In this document: one piece after another, positions 43,257 to 52,294 of the stretch
Numbering within the stretch: position 1 is the stretch's first letter
Layout of the letters: each line of letters begins with the position of its first letter
DNA from: Mycoplasmatota bacterium
Lineage (GTDB): Bacteria; Bacillota_I; Bacilli_A; Izemoplasmatales; Hujiaoplasmataceae
Direction: 5' to 3'
DNA length: 64,000 nt
Assembly (NCBI GenBank): GCA_018622675.1
Contig: CP076020.1
Span: 1,584,169-1,648,168 of the forward strand
Translations under genes and position numbers: made by a program
Notes under the pieces: model-generated
Database searches by the model: none
The model's input: only the letters and a program-made list of their open reading frames with translations
Told to the model about the DNA's origin: nothing

Positions 43257-43807
43257 TGAAAAAACTGGTTGTTGGATTGGGTAATCCAGGTAGAAAATAC
43301 AAAAACTCAAAACATAATATTGGCTTTATGGCTCTTGATCATTATGCTGATAATGCTAAAATTAAGTTTAAGAAAAAATCAACGTTGAATGCTGAAATAG
43401 CTGAAGATGATAATTTAATATTGGCTAAACCATTAACTTTTATGAATCTATCAGGAATAGCGGTTAGAAAAATAGTTGATTACTATCATATAGATAATGA
43501 TCAAGTACTGATTATTTATGATGATGTTGATTTACCTTTTGCTAAGTTAAGACTTAGATATAAAGGTGGAGCCGGAGGACATAATGGAATCAAATCCATT
43601 ATTCAACATTTAGATTCCCAAGACTTTAATCGCATTAGATTTGGTATAGATAAATCACAGAAAGTCGATATGAAAGAATATGTATTAAGTGATTTTTCTA
43701 AAACAGAGTTCAAGATATTAAAAGATGTATTCATTGATATGGATAGGATTATCACTGATTTTAAATTAGATATTAATTTTGATGAGATAATGAATAAATA
43801 TAATTAA
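43256..43807 (+). CDS. pth: Peptidyl-tRNA hydrolase
   Basis: A 183-residue enzyme that frees tRNA from dropped peptidyl-tRNA. It has GLGNPGRKYKNSKHNIGF (catalytic His), KPLTFMNLSG with the key Asn, and GGAGGHNGIKSI. Overlaps khpB by one base and ends at a terminator. Confidence 0.96.
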   Translation: MKKLVVGLGNPGRKYKNSKHNIGFMALDHYADNAKIKFKKKSTLNAEIAEDDNLILAKPLTFMNLSGIAVRKIVDYYHIDNDQVLIIYDDVDLPFAKLRLRYKGGAGGHNGIKSIIQHLDSQDFNRIRFGIDKSQKVDMKEYVLSDFSKTEFKILKDVFIDMDRIITDFKLDINFDEIMNKYN

Positions 43808-43813
43808 AGAATA

Positions 43814-43848
43814 AGGAGAAAATCATTTGATTTTCTCCTCTTTTTTTA
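43814..43848. terminator. Bidirectional terminator after pth
   Basis: Hairpin with 12-base arms (AGGAGAAAATCA / TGATTTTCTCCT) followed by a T run, between convergent pth and the HIT gene. Confidence 0.85.
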
Positions 43849-43853
43849 ATGTA

Positions 43854-44264
43854 CTATAAGTTTTCTTTTATTTTTTTTACAACTTCTAGATAGTCTTCTT
43901 CTTTTAAATCGTCTTGGTGATTAGCAAAAACCATTTTGAAATCGTCACCCTCATATCTTGGAATCAGATGAATATGAAAATGATCCACAGTCTGATGAGG
44001 TGCTTGGTTATTATTTACAACATTTAAGCCGATAGGTTTGAATGCTTTTTTTAAGGCTCTAGCAATTGTAGGAACTGATTCAAAAACCTTTGATGCTAAA
44101 TTTTGATCCATATCAAAAATATTTTTAACATGTTTTTTTGGAACAATTAAGGTGTGGCCTCTTGTTAATTGTGAAATATCTAAAAAAGCTAGGATATTTT
44201 CATCTTCATATACCTTATAACTTGGAATTTGACCGTCAATAATTTTACAAAAAATACAATTCAT
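43854..44264 (-). CDS. HIT family nucleotide-binding hydrolase
   Basis: A 136-residue protein with the histidine triad HFHIHLIPR and the N-terminal CIFCKIIDGQIPSYKVYED, which has a zinc-site CxxC. Typical of Hit/HinT-like proteins that hydrolyse adenosine phosphoramidates or dinucleoside polyphosphates. The ATG overlaps the HAD gene by four bases. Confidence 0.93.
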   Translation of the reverse strand: MNCIFCKIIDGQIPSYKVYEDENILAFLDISQLTRGHTLIVPKKHVKNIFDMDQNLASKVFESVPTIARALKKAFKPIGLNVVNNNQAPHQTVDHFHIHLIPRYEGDDFKMVFANHQDDLKEEDYLEVVKKIKENL

Positions 44265-44926
44265 TTTACTACCTCCTGGTTATAATTTTTTATTATTGGA
44301 ATGAGTTGATTAAAACTTGTAATCCAAAAATCTGGATGTGTTGCCTTTAATTTGTTTTTCTTTAGTGACCATTCAACACCGCATGTTAAAATATGAGCAT
44401 TTTTACCCGCAAGTATATCGCTTGGATTATCTCCAATCATTAATATTTGTTGGGGGTTCTTTAGTTTTGATTTTGCAAATAATATAGGTTCCGCATGGGG
44501 TTTTGGTTTTAATACATCGTTTAAATAAACATAGACGTCAATATATTGGTCTAAATTAAAGTATTTAATTGAGGGAGTTGCCGATTTTTCAAATTTTGTT
44601 GTTACAATTCCTGTTTGAATTCCCATTTTTTTTAGATCTTTGAGTGTTTCAATTAAATAAGGATATATTTGGATTGAATCATATTCGTTCTTAACATAGT
44701 ATTCTCTAAAAAATTGAATCATTGCTTGTATTCCTGATGGTTTTTTTTCTAAAACAGAAAAAGTTTCTTCCAAGCTTGGTCCAATCATTTGGACATAGTC
44801 ATCATGGGTATAAGATACTTCAGGAAAAAAATGATTCATTGTATGTTTGAATGAATCCAATAATATTTGGTTTGAGTCAATCATCGTTCCATCTAAATCA
44901 AAAAGAATTGCGTTTATTTTATTCAT
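44261..44926 (-). CDS. HAD-superfamily phosphatase (PpaX/Gph-like)
   Basis: A 221-residue phosphatase. Motif I DLDGTMIDSN, motif II TTK within GIVTTKFEKSA, and motif III with the Lys and GDNPSDILAGKNA are clear; the cap is helical (C1). This is the phosphoglycolate/pyrophosphatase-type group, but the substrate is uncertain. Translationally coupled to the HIT gene. Confidence 0.9.
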   Translation of the reverse strand: MNKINAILFDLDGTMIDSNQILLDSFKHTMNHFFPEVSYTHDDYVQMIGPSLEETFSVLEKKPSGIQAMIQFFREYYVKNEYDSIQIYPYLIETLKDLKKMGIQTGIVTTKFEKSATPSIKYFNLDQYIDVYVYLNDVLKPKPHAEPILFAKSKLKNPQQILMIGDNPSDILAGKNAHILTCGVEWSLKKNKLKATHPDFWITSFNQLIPIIKNYNQEVVK

Positions 44927-45017
44927 ATAGTCACCACCATATTTATTATATCAAAAAATCGTTGTTTTTAGAATGAGAACAAATCAAAGTCACATATTAA
45001 AATCGCTTTTAATATGG

Positions 45018-45023
45018 TATAAT
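45018..45023 (+). promoter_or_regulatory. -10 promoter of the dagK-rnmV-rsmA-glyA operon
   Basis: TATAAT with upstream TGG (45015-45023); no convincing -35. It lies 25 bases before the first gene. Confidence 0.5.
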
Positions 45024-45047
45024 TAAACAGATGAAATGGAGTTATGT

Positions 45048-45953
45048 ATGAAAGCTATATTAATCTATAATCCTACGAGTGGTAAACAAAACTTTGAATA
45101 TTATATACCATTCATAAAAGAAAAAATTAAAACTAAATATAAACAATTAGATATATCACCAACTAAATATCCTGAACATGCAATAGATATAGCAAAAGAA
45201 GCTTGTGAAAATAAATATGATCTTCTATTAGTTAGTGGTGGAGATGGAACTTTTAATGAATGTGTTAATGGTGTAATGAAACAAGATTATAAACCTAAAA
45301 TAGGCTATTTACCATCTGGAACAACTTGTGATATTGGTATTAGTTTAGGTTTATCAAAGAATATTGAAAAGGCTTTGAATATTATTTTGGATAATAAATC
45401 AGTCAAAATGGATGTTGTTAAGACAAATGATAGGTATTCTTGTTATGTCATTGGTACGGGAGCTTTTATCGATATTAGTTATGTAACAGATTCTAAATTA
45501 AAAAAGAAAATTGGCCACTTAGCCTATATATTTAAAGCAGCACAAGAGTTTTTCTCGATTCCAAAAATGCGGATGACTGTTTATCATGATCATGGAAAAT
45601 TAAGCGGGATTTATTCTTTAATGCTTATCATAAATTCAAAAAGAGTTGCTGGGTTAAACATGGTTTATAAACCAGTTTTAGATGATGGACAAGTAGATGT
45701 GGTTATGTTTAGGAGTTTCTTTCCATTAAATAGTATTTTATATTTAATATCTTATATTTTTCCTTTTTGGTCGACACCTTTAATTGAAAAGTTTAAAACG
45801 ACACAATTGGAAGTAAGAACTAATTCTAAAGAGAGTTGGAATATCGATGGAGAATATGCTGGAAAAGGAAATAAAATTATAAAAGTAAAAAAACAGGCAA
45901 TAGAAATATTTGTACCTAAAAGAGTACGAGAAAGATATTTCGTCAATCAATAA
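45048..45953 (+). CDS. Diacylglycerol/lipid kinase (DagK family)
   Basis: A 301-residue kinase of the YegS/DgkB type. It has LIYNPTSGKQ, the ATP-binding SGGDGTFNECVNG and YLPSGTTCDIG motifs. It phosphorylates diacylglycerol or a related lipid to recycle it into phosphatidate. ATG 45048 follows TGGAG; an ATG at 45036 has no site. Overlaps rnmV by one base. Confidence 0.93.
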   Translation: MKAILIYNPTSGKQNFEYYIPFIKEKIKTKYKQLDISPTKYPEHAIDIAKEACENKYDLLLVSGGDGTFNECVNGVMKQDYKPKIGYLPSGTTCDIGISLGLSKNIEKALNIILDNKSVKMDVVKTNDRYSCYVIGTGAFIDISYVTDSKLKKKIGHLAYIFKAAQEFFSIPKMRMTVYHDHGKLSGIYSLMLIINSKRVAGLNMVYKPVLDDGQVDVVMFRSFFPLNSILYLISYIFPFWSTPLIEKFKTTQLEVRTNSKESWNIDGEYAGKGNKIIKVKKQAIEIFVPKRVRERYFVNQ

Positions 45954-46489
45954 TGAAAAACCAGATAATTGTAGTTGAAGGATATCACGATCAAATTAAA
46001 GTTAATAGTGTTTTTCCAGATATTAATTGTATTATTACAAATGGTAGTGAAATATCCGATGAAACTTTAAATCTCATATATCAAGCAAGTTTAAATAATG
46101 AAGTTATTTTATTTTTAGATCCAGATTACCCGGGTAAGAAAATAATGAATGTTATTTTGGATACCGGAGGGAATTTTAAGTTAGCTTATATAGGGAAAGA
46201 TAAGGCTATTAGTAAAAATAAGAAAAAAGTAGGGATTGAGCACGCTTCTAAAAAAGATATTTACCAAGCTCTAGAAAATACAGTTCATATTCATCAAAAC
46301 AATAATCACATTCAATTTAGAGATTTATTAAAAAGAGGCTTAGTAAGCCAAGAAAACTCAAATGAATTAAGAAAAAAAATAGCAAAAGAATTAAATATAC
46401 CCTTTGCCAATGGTAAAACATTTTTAAAGTATATGAATATATTAAATATTAAAGTAGAAAGGATTGATGAGATTTTATATGGAGCATAA
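45953..46489 (+). CDS. rnmV: Ribonuclease M5
   Basis: A 178-residue Toprim nuclease that cuts 5S rRNA precursor. It has IIVVEGYHDQIKVN, the acidic LFLDPDYPGKKI and the family C-terminus. It precedes rsmA with overlap, as is standard in Firmicutes. Confidence 0.95.
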   Translation: MKNQIIVVEGYHDQIKVNSVFPDINCIITNGSEISDETLNLIYQASLNNEVILFLDPDYPGKKIMNVILDTGGNFKLAYIGKDKAISKNKKKVGIEHASKKDIYQALENTVHIHQNNNHIQFRDLLKRGLVSQENSNELRKKIAKELNIPFANGKTFLKYMNILNIKVERIDEILYGA

Positions 46490-47327
46490 TCAATATGTCA
46501 ATGACCAAGTAAATAAAAAAAATTTCTTTATTAAAAAGAAATTTAGTCAAAACTTTTTACTTGATGAAAATATTATAAAAAAAATAATTAAAGCCGCCGA
46601 TATAAATCAAGACGCTTGTGTGATTGAAATTGGACCTGGTTTTGGTGCTTTAACTAAGCATTTGGTTAAAAATTCTAAAAAGCTTCTTTTATATGAAATA
46701 GACGATGAGTTAATACCACATTTAAAAAAGCTGTTTAGTAATGAAAAGAATATTCATATTAAACACCAAGATTTTCTGAAAACAGAAAATATAGATGAAG
46801 ATATTAAGAATTATCTAGATGATTCTAAGGAAGTTATTCTTGTTAGCAACTTACCATATCATATAACTACACCTATTATTATGAAAATACTTGAAGAAAG
46901 TAAACAAGTTAAGAGATTGGTTTTGATGATGCAATTAGAAGTAGCGAAGAGATTGACTTCAAAACCAAATACTAAAGATTATAATGCTTTAAGTGTGATT
47001 ATTCAAGATCAAACAGACGCAAAGTATATGTTTAAAGTTCCTAAAACTGTCTTTCAACCTAGACCAAAAGTTGATTCTGCGGTGATTAGATTAGATATCT
47101 ATGAACACAATGGAAATAAGGCTTTTTATAAATTTGTTCATGCATGTTTTGTTCAAAGAAGAAAGACCTTAGTCAATAATTTAAATTCTAGTTATTCTAT
47201 AGAAAAAGAAAAAATAAAATTAATACTGGAAAAACTTAATCTTAATGATAAAATTAGAGCTGAGGCTTTGTCTTTAGAAGCGTTTAAAAAATTATATAAT
47301 ATATTTTTAAGGGAGGATTTAATATGA
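46467..47327 (+). CDS. rsmA: 16S rRNA A1518/A1519 dimethyltransferase
   Basis: A 286-residue SAM-dependent methyltransferase that dimethylates two adjacent adenines near the 3' end of 16S rRNA. It has [35 protein letters not shown] and the C-terminal domain. ATG 46467 follows AAAGG at four bases; an ATG at 46479 is also possible. Overlaps rnmV by 23 bases. Confidence 0.94.
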   Translation: MRFYMEHNQYVNDQVNKKNFFIKKKFSQNFLLDENIIKKIIKAADINQDACVIEIGPGFGALTKHLVKNSKKLLLYEIDDELIPHLKKLFSNEKNIHIKHQDFLKTENIDEDIKNYLDDSKEVILVSNLPYHITTPIIMKILEESKQVKRLVLMMQLEVAKRLTSKPNTKDYNALSVIIQDQTDAKYMFKVPKTVFQPRPKVDSAVIRLDIYEHNGNKAFYKFVHACFVQRRKTLVNNLNSSYSIEKEKIKLILEKLNLNDKIRAEALSLEAFKKLYNIFLREDLI

Positions 47328-48577
47328 TTTTAAAAAAGACAGATCAAGAAATGTACGATATTATCCAAGAAGAGTTTGATAGACAACAAAGTCATATCGA
47401 ATTAATTGCTTCAGAAAACTTTGTATCAGAAGCAGTACTTGAAGCAGATGGTTCTGTTTTAACTAATAAGTATGCGGAAGGATACCCAGGCAAGCGATAT
47501 TATGGTGGTTGTGAATTTGTTGATAAAGCAGAAAATTTAGCGATTGAAAGAATTAAAAAACTCTTTAATGTTGAATATGCTAATGTTCAAGCACATTCAG
47601 GATCAACTGCTAATATGGCAGCTTATCGAGCAATACTAGAACCGGGTGATAAAGTTTTAGGTATGGCTCTTGATCAAGGAGGACATTTAACTCATGGACA
47701 TCCATTAAGTTTCAGTGGCATTGATTATGATTTTTATCCTTATTTTGTAGATAAAGAAACTGAAACAATCAATTATGATGAGTTAGAAGAAAAAGCGTTA
47801 GAGATAAAACCTAAATTAATTGTAGCAGGAGCTAGTGCTTATCCTAGAATAATTGATTTTAAGAGATTTAAAGCAATATGTGATAAAGTAGATGCTTTAT
47901 TTATGGTTGATATGGCACATATTGCAGGATTGGTCGCTGCTAAATTACATCCAAATCCATGTGATTATGCAGATATTGTTACTTCAACAACGCATAAAAC
48001 TTTACGTGGGCCAAGAGGCGGTATTGTATTAACAAACAATGAAGAAATAGCAAAAAATGTTAATCGCGTTGTTTTTCCAGGGATTCAAGGCGGACCTTTA
48101 ATGCATATTATAGCTGCTAAAGCAGTTGCTTTTGGGGAAGCGTTAACTGATGATTTTATTGATTATCAAAAACAAGTCGTTAAAAACGCTCATGCTTTTG
48201 CAGATAAATTCATTGAATTAGGCTATCATGTTGTGTCAAATGGAACTGACAATCATTTACTATTATTAGATGTTTTATCAAAAGCAAAAATGTCAGGTAA
48301 AAAAGCTGAAAAATTATTAGATAAAGCAAATATTACATGTAATAAAAACACCATACCTTATGATACAAAAAAACCTTTTGTAACAAGTGGTATTCGTTTA
48401 GGAACACCTGCAATGACAACAAGAGGATTTAAAGAAGATGATTTTATAGAAGTAGCAATCTTAGTCGATATGGTATTATCTAACCCGGATGATCAAGCGA
48501 TATTAGATCAAGTTAAAGTAAGGGTTAAGGCTTTGACTGATAAATATCCATTAAATTATTATAAACCAACTAAATAA
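47324..48577 (+). CDS. glyA: Serine hydroxymethyltransferase
   Basis: A 417-residue PLP enzyme that makes glycine and methylene-THF from serine and THF. Motifs are [48 protein letters not shown] and the Schiff-base lysine in [13 protein letters not shown]. Overlaps rsmA by four bases and has GGGAGG upstream. Supplies FolD. Confidence 0.97.
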   Translation: MILKKTDQEMYDIIQEEFDRQQSHIELIASENFVSEAVLEADGSVLTNKYAEGYPGKRYYGGCEFVDKAENLAIERIKKLFNVEYANVQAHSGSTANMAAYRAILEPGDKVLGMALDQGGHLTHGHPLSFSGIDYDFYPYFVDKETETINYDELEEKALEIKPKLIVAGASAYPRIIDFKRFKAICDKVDALFMVDMAHIAGLVAAKLHPNPCDYADIVTSTTHKTLRGPRGGIVLTNNEEIAKNVNRVVFPGIQGGPLMHIIAAKAVAFGEALTDDFIDYQKQVVKNAHAFADKFIELGYHVVSNGTDNHLLLLDVLSKAKMSGKKAEKLLDKANITCNKNTIPYDTKKPFVTSGIRLGTPAMTTRGFKEDDFIEVAILVDMVLSNPDDQAILDQVKVRVKALTDKYPLNYYKPTK

Positions 48578-48580
48578 ACA

Positions 48581-48604
48581 AAAAAGGCCTTTCTAGGCCT
48601 TTTT
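48581..48604. terminator. Bidirectional terminator between glyA and hslO
   Basis: Hairpin AAAAAGGCCT / AGGCCTTTTT with a four-base loop, A and T flanks. Confidence 0.85.
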
Positions 48605-49471
48605 CTATTTATTGAGTTTGATGTTTTTTATATCATCAACACTAAATTCATAGGTGTTTTTACAAAATTGACAAGTTACTTCAATAGGTTCATTATCCTC
48701 AATCATTGAATCAAGTTCAGAATGATCTAAAGTAGCAATGCCACTAGCAAATCTTTCTTTGTTACAATCACATTCATATGATAGTTTCATTTCATCAACA
48801 ATTTCATGATCACCCTTTGTGATTTCGTTGATTAGATCAAGTGGAGTCTTTCCAGAATCAATTAATTCAGAAACTGGTTTCATGGCTTTGATATTTTTTT
48901 CGATTTGAGCTAGGGTTTCATCTTTTGCGCCTGGCATGGCTTGTACTATGAACCCACCACTTGCGAATACTTCGTTTCTTTCGTTGACTAAAACTCCCAA
49001 ACCCACAGAAGAAGGGATTTGTTCGCTTTTTGCGAAGTAGTATGTAAAATCATCGGCTATTTCTCCAGTTTGAATTTCAGAACTTGATGTAAAAACATCT
49101 CGAATTTTAACATCTTTGGTGACATGAATATATCCTTGATTACCAACAACCATACCTACTGCTAGTTTATCTTTGTAAGAATAATGTACTTGTGGATTTT
49201 CTACAGTACCTTTGACATGTCCATGAGCGTCTACACTAGTTATCATTTTACCAATAGGACCATTACCATCAACTCTAATAGTGAGTGTTTGATCCTCTTT
49301 GTACATGGCACCCATGATTAATGATACTGTAAGTAATCGTCCAAAAGCCGCAGAAGCTGCTGGATATGTTTGGTGTATTTGTCTTGCTTCATCTACTAAA
49401 TGTGTTGTGTCAGCTGCATAAATTCTAACTGTACCGTTAAAGGCGTATGCTTTTACTAAATAATCATTCAT
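48605..49471 (-). CDS. hslO: Redox-regulated chaperone HSP33
   Basis: A 288-residue protein. The holdase domain contains GNGPIGKMITSVDAHGHVKG; the C-terminal zinc redox switch uses YECDCNKERF and CQFCKNTYEF (CxC plus CxxC). Oxidation releases zinc and activates the chaperone. SD AGGAAGTG precedes the ATG. Divergent from dusB. Confidence 0.96.
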   Translation of the reverse strand: MNDYLVKAYAFNGTVRIYAADTTHLVDEARQIHQTYPAASAAFGRLLTVSLIMGAMYKEDQTLTIRVDGNGPIGKMITSVDAHGHVKGTVENPQVHYSYKDKLAVGMVVGNQGYIHVTKDVKIRDVFTSSSEIQTGEIADDFTYYFAKSEQIPSSVGLGVLVNERNEVFASGGFIVQAMPGAKDETLAQIEKNIKAMKPVSELIDSGKTPLDLINEITKGDHEIVDEMKLSYECDCNKERFASGIATLDHSELDSMIEDNEPIEVTCQFCKNTYEFSVDDIKNIKLNK

Positions 49472-49577
49472 TTCATCACTTCCTGAAAGATATTATAACA
49501 TATAATATATAAATTTCTATTGTTTTGATATTTTAAAAAGATAAGATATAATGTTAAAGAAAGAAGAAGGTGTATAG

Positions 49578-50546
49578 ATGAATATTGGAAATATTAAATT
49601 AAAAAATCAAGTGATTGTTGCTCCAATGGCTGGAGTGACTAATCTTGCATATAGAATTATTTTAAAGGATTTTGGTGCATCACTTATTTATACTGAAATG
49701 ATATCAGATAAGGGTTTAATGTATGACAACAAAAAAACACATGATATGGTTGAAGTAATTGATGAAAATAAGCCTATAAGTTTACAATTATTTGGTTCAG
49801 AAGTGGATTCAATGGTAAAGGCTGCAAAATATATAGATCAATATTCCAACGCTGATATCATTGATATAAATATGGGCTGTCCAGTCACTAAGGTTGTAAA
49901 ATCTGGGGCAGGTAGTGCTTTAATGAAAACGCCAAATTTAGCTTTTAAAATAGTTGAAGAAATTGTAAAAAATGTTAAAAAACCTGTCACTGTAAAGATA
50001 AGAAAAGGGTGGGATCACCAGAGCATTAATGCAGTTGACTTTGCTAAAGGTTTAGAAAAAGCGGGCGCAGATGCCATTGCAATCCATGGTCGAACCAGAA
50101 GCGACATGTATACAGGTCATGCTGATTGGCAAATCATAAAAAAAGTAAAAGAAGCTGTTTCTATTCCTGTGATAGGTAACGGAGACATATTAACTCCAGA
50201 AGATGCAAAAAGAATGATAGAAGAAACTGGAGTAGATGCTATTATGATAGGACGAGGTATTTTAGGTAACCCTTGGTTAATTCAACAAACCGTTGAATTC
50301 CTAGAAACAGGATCTTATCAAAAAGAAATTGACCTTGAAACACGAAAAAAATATATTTTTATGCATCTTGAGAAACTTATCAATCTTAAAGGGGAAAAAA
50401 TAGCTGTTCTTGAAATGAGAAGCCATGGTGCTTGGTACATTAAGGGTTTGCCAAATGCTAGTAGAGTTAAAAATAAGATTGTAAACTGTCATACTTCAGA
50501 AGAAATCAAAAAGATATTAAATGAGTATTTTAATAGTATCATATAG
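49578..50546 (+). CDS. dusB: tRNA-dihydrouridine synthase (DusB family)
   Basis: A 322-residue FMN enzyme that reduces uridines in tRNA. It has [41 protein letters not shown] (catalytic Cys), HGRTR and [18 protein letters not shown] precedes the ATG. Followed by a two-way terminator. Confidence 0.95.
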   Translation: MNIGNIKLKNQVIVAPMAGVTNLAYRIILKDFGASLIYTEMISDKGLMYDNKKTHDMVEVIDENKPISLQLFGSEVDSMVKAAKYIDQYSNADIIDINMGCPVTKVVKSGAGSALMKTPNLAFKIVEEIVKNVKKPVTVKIRKGWDHQSINAVDFAKGLEKAGADAIAIHGRTRSDMYTGHADWQIIKKVKEAVSIPVIGNGDILTPEDAKRMIEETGVDAIMIGRGILGNPWLIQQTVEFLETGSYQKEIDLETRKKYIFMHLEKLINLKGEKIAVLEMRSHGAWYIKGLPNASRVKNKIVNCHTSEEIKKILNEYFNSII

Positions 50547-50580
50547 AAAATAGTCACTCCAAACGAGTGACTATTTTTTT
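50547..50580. terminator. Bidirectional terminator between dusB and the 50571-50924 gene
   Basis: Hairpin with 13-base arms (AAAATAGTCACTC / GAGTGACTATTTT) and a T run; its end covers the stop codon of the opposing gene. Confidence 0.85.
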
Positions 50581-50924
50581 ACTTGAATTTGATATTCAAT
50601 ATTTGCTTTATTAGCAATCAATCTAAATTTAGCTTTTCCATCTTCTAAATGGAAGGTATATTCTCTATTAGATGTTGTATTAGAAACTTTGTATAAGTTA
50701 CGCTTTTGAACGATCACTAAATAAGCATCTCCCTTACTAATTTTAAAAGAGACATTTATAGTAACTTGTCCATTTGCTTTAAAATAACCGATGGTTTGAT
50801 AGCCGGTAAAAGATTTTGTTTTACCGAAAAAAATCGGTTTAAACAATTTTTTTCGTGCAATAAAGACAAGTGCTTTTTTGTAATTAAATTTTGATATAGC
50901 TTTATCTGATTCTATATTTGGCAT
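50571..50924 (-). CDS. Hypothetical beta-rich protein downstream of hflX
   Basis: A 117-residue basic protein without signal or membrane segment. The N-terminal 40 residues are Lys-rich (FIARKKLFKPIFFGK); the rest alternates hydrophobic and polar residues as in a beta sandwich (VTINVSFKISKGDAYLVIV, YTFHLEDGKAKFRLIA). No family recognised. SD AGAGGT precedes the ATG, 13 bases after hflX, so it shares that transcript. Confidence 0.7.
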   Translation of the reverse strand: MPNIESDKAISKFNYKKALVFIARKKLFKPIFFGKTKSFTGYQTIGYFKANGQVTINVSFKISKGDAYLVIVQKRNLYKVSNTTSNREYTFHLEDGKAKFRLIANKANIEYQIQVKK

Positions 50925-50937
50925 AGAAAAGACCTCT

Positions 50938-52179
50938 TTATAACAAATACTCTCTGTATTTTTCTATTTCGTTTTGTGATAACTTGAGGGTAACTTTTAT
51001 ACCTTGGTTTTCATATTGAGTTGATTGGATACTTTTATATTCTTTTAAGTATGAATAAATATCGCCTTTTTCATAAGGTAATAATAATTCTACTAATTTA
51101 GAATTTTTTTCAAGCGCTTGGTTAATGAGTGTAAGTAAATGATCTATGTTGGTATGGTTTTCTGCGGAAATAAAAATGGAAGGACTTGTATCTAAAACAG
51201 GCTGTTTGTCAATTAAATCTACTTTGTTATAGACATAAATAACAGGTATTTGATCAGCGTTAATTTCTTTTAATACTTTATTAACTGCCTCAATATGTGA
51301 TTTGTAATCAGGATTAGATACATCTATTACATGGAGTAATAAGTCTGCTTCTGCAATCTCTTCAAGTGTAGATTTAAAAGCCTCTATCAAGTGGTGAGGA
51401 AGTTTTTTTATAAATCCAACAGTATCAGTTAAGATAAAATTTTTAGAATCATTGAGTTCTATTTTTTTTGTTTTTGTTTCCAAAGTCGCAAAAAGCATAT
51501 TTTTTCTAAATGCATAATTTTTTTCGTGATTTGAAGATTCATCTACTAAAGCATTCATTAAAGTAGACTTTCCTGCATTGGTATATCCTGCTAAAGATAC
51601 AATAGGTATAGCGCTACTTTGACGGTTTTTCCTTTGTGTTCTTCTGTTATCCACTATTGCTTGAAGTTCTTTTTTTAATTTTGTTACTTTGTTTCTTAAA
51701 AGTCTTCTGTCAAGTTCTAGTTTTTGTTCACCTGGTCCCTTAGAACCTGTACCAGATTTTTGTCTAGATAGTGATTTATACATACCAATAACTCTTGGTA
51801 ACATATATTCAGACTGGGCTAATTCAACTTGAAGTTTTGCTTCAGTTGTTTTTGCTCTTCTAGCAAAAATATCAAGAATAAGTACTGTTCGGTCTATCAC
51901 TTTGATTTCCAATGTTTCTTCTAAATTTCTGATTTGACTTGGACTTAATTCATCATCAAAAATAACCAAATCAGGATTGAGATCTTCAATGGCTTCTTTT
52001 ATTTCCTCAACCTTACCAGTTCCAATGTAATATTTATTAGAAGGTCGATCCTTATTTTGTGTTATTTTTGATATAACCTCTATATGGCATGCTTGAGCTA
52101 GTTTTTCTAGTTCCTTCATAGATTCTGTAAATGTCATGTCATTATTGATATTTAAACCAACTATAATCCCTTTTTCCAT
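50938..52179 (-). CDS. hflX: Ribosome-associated GTPase HflX
   Basis: A 413-residue GTPase that splits stalled ribosomes. The N-terminal HflX domain (KYYIGTGKVEEIKEAI, IFDDELSPSQIRNLEE) and helical linker (GPGEQKLELDRRLLRNKV) precede the G domain: GYTNAGKSTLMNAL, DTVGFIKKLPHHL, NKVD. Normal length. SD GAGGTGA precedes the ATG. Confidence 0.96.
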   Translation of the reverse strand: MEKGIIVGLNINNDMTFTESMKELEKLAQACHIEVISKITQNKDRPSNKYYIGTGKVEEIKEAIEDLNPDLVIFDDELSPSQIRNLEETLEIKVIDRTVLILDIFARRAKTTEAKLQVELAQSEYMLPRVIGMYKSLSRQKSGTGSKGPGEQKLELDRRLLRNKVTKLKKELQAIVDNRRTQRKNRQSSAIPIVSLAGYTNAGKSTLMNALVDESSNHEKNYAFRKNMLFATLETKTKKIELNDSKNFILTDTVGFIKKLPHHLIEAFKSTLEEIAEADLLLHVIDVSNPDYKSHIEAVNKVLKEINADQIPVIYVYNKVDLIDKQPVLDTSPSIFISAENHTNIDHLLTLINQALEKNSKLVELLLPYEKGDIYSYLKEYKSIQSTQYENQGIKVTLKLSQNEIEKYREYLL

Positions 52180-52294
52180 AAGTCACCTCATATTTATTAT
52201 AACTTATTTTATTGTGTTTTCAAACATTGGAAAATAAATGTTTTTTTATATTGGTATATGGTATAATAATCTTGCATTAAGGCAAGGTGATTAA

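Noticed and set aside
52259..52294. CTTGC/GCAAG hairpin covering part of the yfhO-like gene Shine-Dalgarno.
   Set aside because: The likely transcription start falls within the left arm, so the hairpin would not form fully in the RNA.
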